Positions 57,789-64,000 of a DNA stretch of 64,000 nt are shown piece after piece. How positions within the stretch are numbered: the first letter of the stretch is position 1; each line of letters starts with the position of its first letter. The translations under genes were made by a program, and so were the position numbers. The stretch spans positions 248,001 through 312,000 of the forward strand of contig JAQSEB010000167.1 of the NCBI GenBank assembly GCA_030063045.1, read 5' to 3'. The notes under the pieces were generated by a model. It saw nothing but the letters and a program-made list of their open reading frames with translations. It was not told where the DNA came from and searched no databases. Source of the stretch: Pratylenchus scribneri (lineage: Eukaryota > Nematoda > Chromadorea > Rhabditida > Pratylenchidae).

Positions 57789-60244
57789 TATAAAGTGACA
57801 ATAATACAAAATTTAATATATAAATTAAAGATTATTCAAATTTTTTGGATCAAAACTCCCTTTTTTTCTAAATTATTTTTTATTTTTTGAATTCAATATT
57901 TATTATCAGTGCATTCTTCAAAGGAAAATATTAATTAGAATTTTTTTTTTCAAAAAAGTTATAGAATTTAATGAAAGTTTTCTTATCGAAATAATCTTTT
58001 CTGGACATAAAACTTGGACATAACAAAATATTGGGGCTTGGGTTTACATTTTTCGATTTTGGGAAAATTTTAAATTCCAATGATCAATTAAGTCTTAAGT
58101 GACATCAAAAATTTTTTTATAATTTTAATTTTATTTCCCTATCCAAAAAATCCATAATAAATAGTAAAAACAAAAAAATACACACAAAACTGAACAATTA
58201 CAAAACGAGCAAATTTCCCAAATATTTTAATTATTGAACATTTTTTTCAAATCAAAAAATATTAAAAAATAATTTGATTTTTTCACAGCCCCATAAATCA
58301 TGATCGATACAGCGAAAGCGCTAACGAACAAATCGGACCATTCCCTGTGCCTCGATTTCCACTCCATAAAAAATGTTCGGCCACAAATCCATCATCGCCA
58401 TTCCACCCAGCAAATTGACCATCACCATTGGATTCCCATTCAGTGGAAATGTTGCCTGCCATTCTGGGTAATTAATTTAAAAAAATTGTTTGAATTTATT
58501 TAAATTATTTATTAAATTTCAGCTTTGATATTTGCTATGCAAGTGCATTTGAAGGCAGCACTAAAATGGCTTTGTGGGAAATATTAGAGGTTGGTAAAAA
58601 ATTTGGGTACAAATTTTAAGTGAATTTGAAAATTTTTTATTTGAAATTATTTTTTAAAATGTTGTTTTGATGAATGAAAATCAAATTAATTTTTGGATTT
58701 TATTAATGAAATATTTTATTAAATAAAAATTTAATTTAATTTTTAAATTTTTATCGTAAAATTAAAAAATTTTTAGTTGAAGAATGCGGGAAATGATGTG
58801 GCCGAAAAATGCAATAAAAATGATAATTTTGGAGGAATAAAATGGCATGGATTCCGCATTGTTCGTAAAGTTGAAGAAGAAAATGAAAATGGTGTTAAAC
58901 GTTTAATCATCACTGATTCGATGGAATTTTCCTACAGAAAAAAAGAAGTAAGTAATTTAAAATCAAAGATATTTTTTAATGTGTTTCTATCAAAATTTGA
59001 TTCCGTTAAAAATTAGATCAACATCAAATATTTAATTAGTAAAATAATTTGGAAACGGGGATAAATTCAGGGTAGAATTTTGGAAATAAATTTTTTAATT
59101 TATATACCAAAGATGTGAAAATAAACCATTTTTCTGAATTAGATTCCGAGACAACAAACATTTACACGAATAATTTTCTAATAAGAATAAAGAAAATTGA
59201 TTTTGCCTTTGGCTCTTTTCTAAACTTAAATGCTTAATAGTGGAAATGGAAAAATAAATACTCCAATCTTTTCTTGGAATTAAATTAATCCCATTGCTAT
59301 TTAAATGTCTATTTCTAGCAAATTTCAAATTATCTCACTTTTATAAAATTAATTTTAACAAAATTTTCTTTTAAGGAGGATCCAATTAAACAAAGGCGAA
59401 TTTTTCCATCAATTAATTCTGACGGAAATTGGCCTGGAAGTGTTGACAAGCAGCCGAAATATTTACATTTTGGAGGATGGCCGAATTTATGATCCAGAAA
59501 AAGATACAAACTTCGGAAAAAGAGTCGATCTTGCGAATGTGGATATTTCATCGACCCAAAAAATTTTCTATGAATTCAACCATAATGCCTCATTGTGGAC
59601 CATTCCCTTTGATATGGCCATCATTGATCCTAGCAAATACAATGTTCCCATTTATGGCATTCCAACAGAAGATGCCAAAAATCTTAAAATTTCAGCCATG
59701 AAAGCTGTTTACTCGGCAGAAGAATGCAATATTCGACCAATGGTAAATAAGAGAAATAATAAATTTGACAAAAAATATAAAATGGCGAAATGTATATTGA
59801 TTCATTGATTTAAAATAAAGCCTGTATCCTTAATACTTAATGATAATTGGCTTAAGTTTAGCCAATTTTAATATAATTTTTTAATTTATAAACCAAATTT
59901 AAGCCATTTAATTTCCCTTTTGAATAAACCATAAACAATATATACCATCCAATTCATTTTGAAAGCTCTACCATCTATCAAAGATTTATGTTTAAATTTT
60001 TTAACATAAATTCTTAATTAGTAAATATTTATATTCAAATTGAATAAATTATTCCAAAATTTAAATTTTTCAATTCTTTGCAGTTTGAAATTGACGACAT
60101 CATTTTTAAATGGGAAAAAGTTACGCCGGTTGTCTTAAATTTCACAATGTTGAATGGAACCGAATCGGCATTTTATTATCTTAAATATGGCTATTTAAAT
60201 TTTGAGAAATCCGTGTTCAATGATGGGAAAATATTGGTATAAAT

Positions 60245-61509
60245 TAGAGGCCGGCGCGGATTCCGGGTCCGTACGGATTATCCGGACCCGGAGTCCGAAA
60301 TCCGTATATTTTTTGATTTTCCGGATTTTTTCCGGGCCGGATTTTTGTACGGATTATCCGGTCCGGGATTTTTTTAGTCCAAAATCCGGCCCGTAATCCG
60401 GTCCGGAAGGATTTTTTCATCCGGATCCGTAAAATCCGTATGGATCAACTATAAAGAGGGAGAGGAAAGGGAAATATTATTAATTTTTTGATGCATTTTC
60501 ATTTAAATTTTACACAGCGGGGCTTTCTTTTGGTATAAATTTTGTTCTGCGGAGGCTCATTCTTTAAAAATTTTCGTCTTCGCACAAAACATAATTTTTT
60601 TTTCAAAAATTTGTCGAGCCCTCCCCATTTCCAGAGCCCAGACCAAAATATGGAATATAGTCAGAATCAGATTTAGGAAATTTACTAAATTTAACCCCAG
60701 AAAATGCCGAAATGTTGATTTCCCTTAACAAAAGTATTCCTGAAGTCGGCTCATGTTAATTTGAATAAATTTGATTTCATTCATTGTTTTAATTTTACGA
60801 TAAATTTATTTATTTTACATTAGATCTGCGAAAAAAAATTTATTTTTTACTTTATATCTGCGAAAAAAATTTTTTGAAAATCCGGAAATCCGTATCCGGA
60901 TCCGTACAATTTTAAGGTACGGATTATTTACGGACCGGATTTTGTACGGATTATCCGATCCGGTCCGGCCCGGGATTTTTTCGGTTCGAAAATCCGGTCC
61001 GCGGGTCCGGATTTTCCTCCGCGCCGGTCTCTAGTAGGGTTGCGCCCCCGCAGTGCGGGGGCGGGTTGTGCGGGGGGTCGGGGTTTGCGGGGTTGGCACT
61101 TGCGGGTTCGGGTTCGGGGGTGACCCCTTGCGGGGGCCCCCGCGGGGATCCACGCGGGGGCGGGGGTAGCGTAAATTTTTTAAAAAGCCACATTTTTCAA
61201 ATAAAAATTTTTTTTGAAGAAAAATTTCATCCAAAAATGGCCGCGCAGCGAAAAATTTTACCTAAAAATAGCCTCGCAGAGAAAAATTTTAATAAAAAAT
61301 TTTAATATTCTACAAAAATTTGGTCAAAATTTCCCTATCGAATCCCATTTTCCTTGAAAAATCCAATAATATGGGGTGCATGTTCACCCCCGCGGGGGTG
61401 CGGGGGCGCGGGGGTGGCTCTTGCGGGGATGCGGGGGAGCGGGGGTGGCATATGCGGGGGTAGGGTCGGGGGTGAAACCCAAAAAGTGGGGCGCAACCCT
61501 AGCTCTCTA
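60245..61509. mobile_element. CCGG-rich hAT-like element in B2 intron 8
   Basis: Ends TAGAGGCCGGCGCGGA and TCCGCGCCGGTCTCTA. Flanked by GTATAAAT at 60237-60244 and 61510-61517, an 8-bp duplication. The first copy begins with the GT donor of intron 8, so the element sits 8 bp after the exon. B1 intron 8 lacks it. A second element is nested near its right end. Confidence 0.85.
61036..61503. mobile_element. Nested GC-rich hAT-like element
   Basis: Ends AGGGTTGCGCCCC and GGGGCGCAACCCT, flanked by TCTCTAGT (61028-61035 and 61504-61511), an 8-bp duplication. Inserted across the right border of the 60245 element, so it is younger. Contains two runs of GCGGGGG-type sequence. Confidence 0.85.
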
Positions 61510-63251
61510 GTATAAATAATTAACTCTAAAATAAATTTAAAACATTTTATAAGAAAAAATTTCGTACAAAGTTTGGAAAAATTTGGAAATTATCAATGTT
61601 CTGGAGGAGGATTTTGATTTTGGTTCATTGAAGGGATATGAAATGGGTTATCACCAAATTAATAATGACCAATACGAAAATGGGGTGATGATGGTGCTCA
61701 AAGTCAGTTGCTTCAACATTGAGATTATTTATGGATGGGCAAAATTTGATCCGTCACTTGTTTCCAATGCCAACATTGCACCTGAATTTAATTGGACCAA
61801 TGTAATAATTATATTTGATATTTTAATTTTGATCAATTCAGAAAGTCTTTTTTTAAGTATTTGTCTGGGCTAACTTAAAGTTTTTCTTAATGATTGAGCC
61901 TATTAATTTTATTTCATATTCAATATTTTTCACAATATTGATGAATTGAAAATTGTGCTCTCCGATTTCGCTTTCATTATACAAAAATGAGCTTTCAACT
62001 TTTATTTCTATTTTTAATAATATTAATAATACAAACAAAATATATTAAATAAAAAATTAAAATTTTTTTAGTCCTTTTTCATCAATGATCTTCACATCCT
62101 AATCAATTTAATTTCAGGATTTTAATTTGGTGAATGGATGCAAGCACACCACAATCAATCTTTTGTCCAATTTGGACAAAATTCGAACACATCGGCCACT
62201 TGGAAAGAAAGAGTCAGCAGAATACAATGTGGAATTTGTTGTTGGCTTAAGCTCAAATGTTCCTGGTTTCATTTTGACAAAGGAAGATATCGATATTCTC
62301 GAAGTAGGCATTGATAAATTAATTTTTTTAATAATTTTAAAATTTCAGTTATTTCACAATTCAATGCAGAAGGTAAATTAATTTACATTAATAAATTTAT
62401 AAATAAAATATTTAGAAAGAATTTGATGGTCAAAAAATCCTCGATGATAGCCATGTCTTAAAATTATTGAAATCTTTCAATTTGAATGCGAAATTCCGTC
62501 AATTGAATGAGGATTTAATGAAGACAATCATTGGTGATAGTTCGACTCCTTGGGAATTGCTTGAGGGCGAATTTGGATTATTCCAAGAAGTAAATTAATT
62601 TTATATGTGATTATTTGAGTATTTTTATTTATGAAATAAATTAGTTAATTATGAATACACTCTATAATAATATTATATCTTTGACTAAATTCTAATTAGT
62701 CAAAAATTTAATGCTTGAATTATAAAATAATTAAAAAAAATTTAACAAACAATAAAAAATTTTCAAAAAGATGTGACATGTGAAAAAATAAAATTTATTA
62801 ATAAAAAAAAAAGAATTATATAAATAATAGATTCTCAAAAGATCAAATTCAAAATTCGTTTTTTCACATCGAATCATGACAAAAATAAAGACCAATTCGC
62901 AACTTTACCTGTTATAATAATTTATAAAGGTTTTATTTTTTTTACATTTTCAGATTTATCAATGCCCAAATTTTCAAGTTAATTTGCCTCAAGTCAGTGG
63001 AAAAATCAAATTCACATTTGAAGATCGCAATGGCGAAATTAACACCGATTTCATTGGATTCAGCTCAAAGAATATGGCCATTAATTTTGTAAGCATTTTA
63101 TGTTATGTTTATTTTTCAATATACCCCTAATAAGATCGATTCCTATACAATTTTAAATCCATTGGGGAAATTGGAATGCATTATCAATGATGTTTTTGCC
63201 AAATATGGGCGAGAAATTAATTATCGAGGAAGTGGTAAATGCGTTATTTAA

Positions 63252-63759
63252 ATGTAAGTTAATTATTTCATAATATAAATTAATGTCATTTTTATTCTTT
63301 TCATATCCTTCTGGGAATGACCAGTGATCTGCTGAACCCTGAGCCCTGACCATAATTATACTAAATTTCCTTAATATTTTATTCATTTTTATGTCTGATT
63401 AAAATTTTATTTAATTAAATATTTTTATTTTTCAATGCTTTTATATGCTATATATTTATATAATTTTTTTTCAATTACTTATTTTATTTTTTAGCGCAAA
63501 TTGTTAAAATGCAAATGTTGATAAATGAAAGCCGGAATAAATAAAAACAAAAACTACAAAAAAAAACAATTTTTCCACGTTTTTAATAAAATATTCTTGG
63601 ATATTTTTAAAAAAATCAAAAAATAAAAATTTAAAAATTTATTCCCACACTAACTAAATTTACACAATTTATTATATTTTCATCTAAAATTTATAAAAAA
63701 AATTTTTCCCATACACAGAAAGAGGGGAATTGCCAATAATTTACCCTTTTGCCATTTCT
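63252..63759. other. B2-G intergenic spacer
   Basis: AT-rich, with AATAAA signals after B2 and a probable trans-splice acceptor CATACACAG at about 63711-63719 before G. Counterpart of 14527-15044. Confidence 0.6.
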
Positions 63760-63924
63760 ATGGCTCCCATTCTTTTTCTCATTTTCGTCTTTGTGGTCGG
63801 TTCCTTTGGTAATGCACAAGCCGCCAGGTTGGAAATAATATAGATTTTTTAAATTTATTTCCCATTTTAGCCCGGATTGTCAACCAAAGTTTAGAAAATG
63901 GGAGGTGATATGCACAGAGGATCG
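63760..63924 (+). CDS. G: first two exons of a C-like gene, runs off the window
   Basis: Exon 1 (63760-63827) gives a signal peptide MAPILFLIFVFVVGSFGNAQ, nearly identical to that of C. Exon 2 (63871-63924) gives PDCQPKFRKWEVICTEDR. Position after B2 mirrors C after B1. Whether the remainder encodes a second astacin or a protease-less paralog cannot be seen. Confidence 0.75.
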
Positions 63925-64000
63925 GTAATTTTTTATTTTCATTACTAAAAATTGTACAAAAACAAACAAATTTTTCTTATAAATACGAATCCATTATTTC

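Larger units (their letters stand above)
56700..63251 (+). pseudogene. B2: frameshifted type-B gene
   Basis: Direct counterpart of B1, with the same exon order from signal peptide (NIFLLGFLALLAGQM) through GKKWEVNC, GFRIVRKVEEENENG, YILEDGRIYDPEKDTNFGK, GFILTKEDIDILE and RGSGKCVI. The last exon ends at TAA 63249-63251. Three differences from B1 each break phase. One base is missing at about 58396 (ATCATCGCCATTCC against ATCATCGTCCATGCC), giving a TGA soon after. Two bases are missing at the end of exon 6 (about 58945). One A is missing at the start of exon 9 (about 61559). Introns 3 and 8 carry large insertions. Because exon 9 here lacks the stop seen in B1, the two copies decayed independently. 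Confidence 0.8.
49860..63925 (+). repeat. Segmental duplication, right copy
   Basis: Direct copy of 3420-15235, with the same gene order F-B2-G against A1-B1-C. It is about 2.2 kb longer, mainly because of transposon insertions and because it keeps the central exons lost from A1. It runs to, and probably past, the window edge. Confidence 0.9.

Noticed and set aside
60951..61305. Pro/Gly-rich frames around 61 kb
   Set aside because: They lie in the GC-rich interiors of the nested elements in B2 intron 8.

Overview
Eukaryotic, intron-rich, very AT-rich DNA, almost certainly from a nematode. The introns are short with GT-AG ends and TTTTCAG/TTTTAG acceptors. Several first exons sit directly behind a free acceptor, as expected for spliced-leader trans-splicing. 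The genes include an astacin protease with the nematode EGF-CUB layout and a nematode-like UDP-glucuronosyltransferase. The base composition would suit a root-knot or related parasitic nematode, but the species is not identified. Every exon chain was read by eye from splice sites and checked for reading phase. No database search was run.

Layout. (1) 0.36-2.88 kb, minus strand: UDP-glucuronosyltransferase with its 3' end outside the window. (2) 3.4-15.2 kb and 49.9-63.9 kb: two direct copies of one segment, each holding, all on plus, a type-A gene, a type-B gene and the start of a second type-A gene. In the left copy these are A1 (5.3-8.3 kb, broken), B1 (9.2-14.5 kb, one in-frame stop) and C (from 15.0 kb). 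In the right copy they are F (50.7-55.8 kb, intact), B2 (56.7-63.3 kb, frameshifted) and G (63.8 kb, runs off the end). (3) C spans 15.0-39.1 kb: 26 phase-consistent exons, 1058 codons, encoding a secreted astacin metalloprotease with an unusually long (about 510-residue) propeptide, then EGF and CUB domains and a Cys-containing tail. Its 12.6-kb intron 15 holds a satellite block, tRNA-like remnants, a TFIIH p62-like gene piece and a decayed autonomous Helitron, the last two on minus. (4) D (39.6-43.3 kb) and E (43.9-46.0 kb), minus strand, are intact paralogs of the C propeptide with no protease domain. (5) 47.3-49.6 kb: a 31-bp satellite array plus flank, repeated in inverted orientation at 23.1-24.5 kb.

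How the genes relate. A, C, D, E, F and G share one secreted Cys-rich N-terminal module. In C it is the protease propeptide, ending in a Gly-Asp motif that resembles the astacin aspartate switch, then an RIRKR furin site. D and F keep the module and the Gly-Asp motif but lack the catalytic domain; E is shorter still. B proteins share the central part of the same module. Four genes (A1, B1, F, B2) have the same roughly 500-bp upstream block. The best candidate for an undescribed system is therefore one functional astacin surrounded by free-standing paralogs of its own propeptide, which could act as inhibitors or decoys; this is inference.

Mobile DNA is dense, and the duplicated segments give natural empty sites that date and delimit several insertions.
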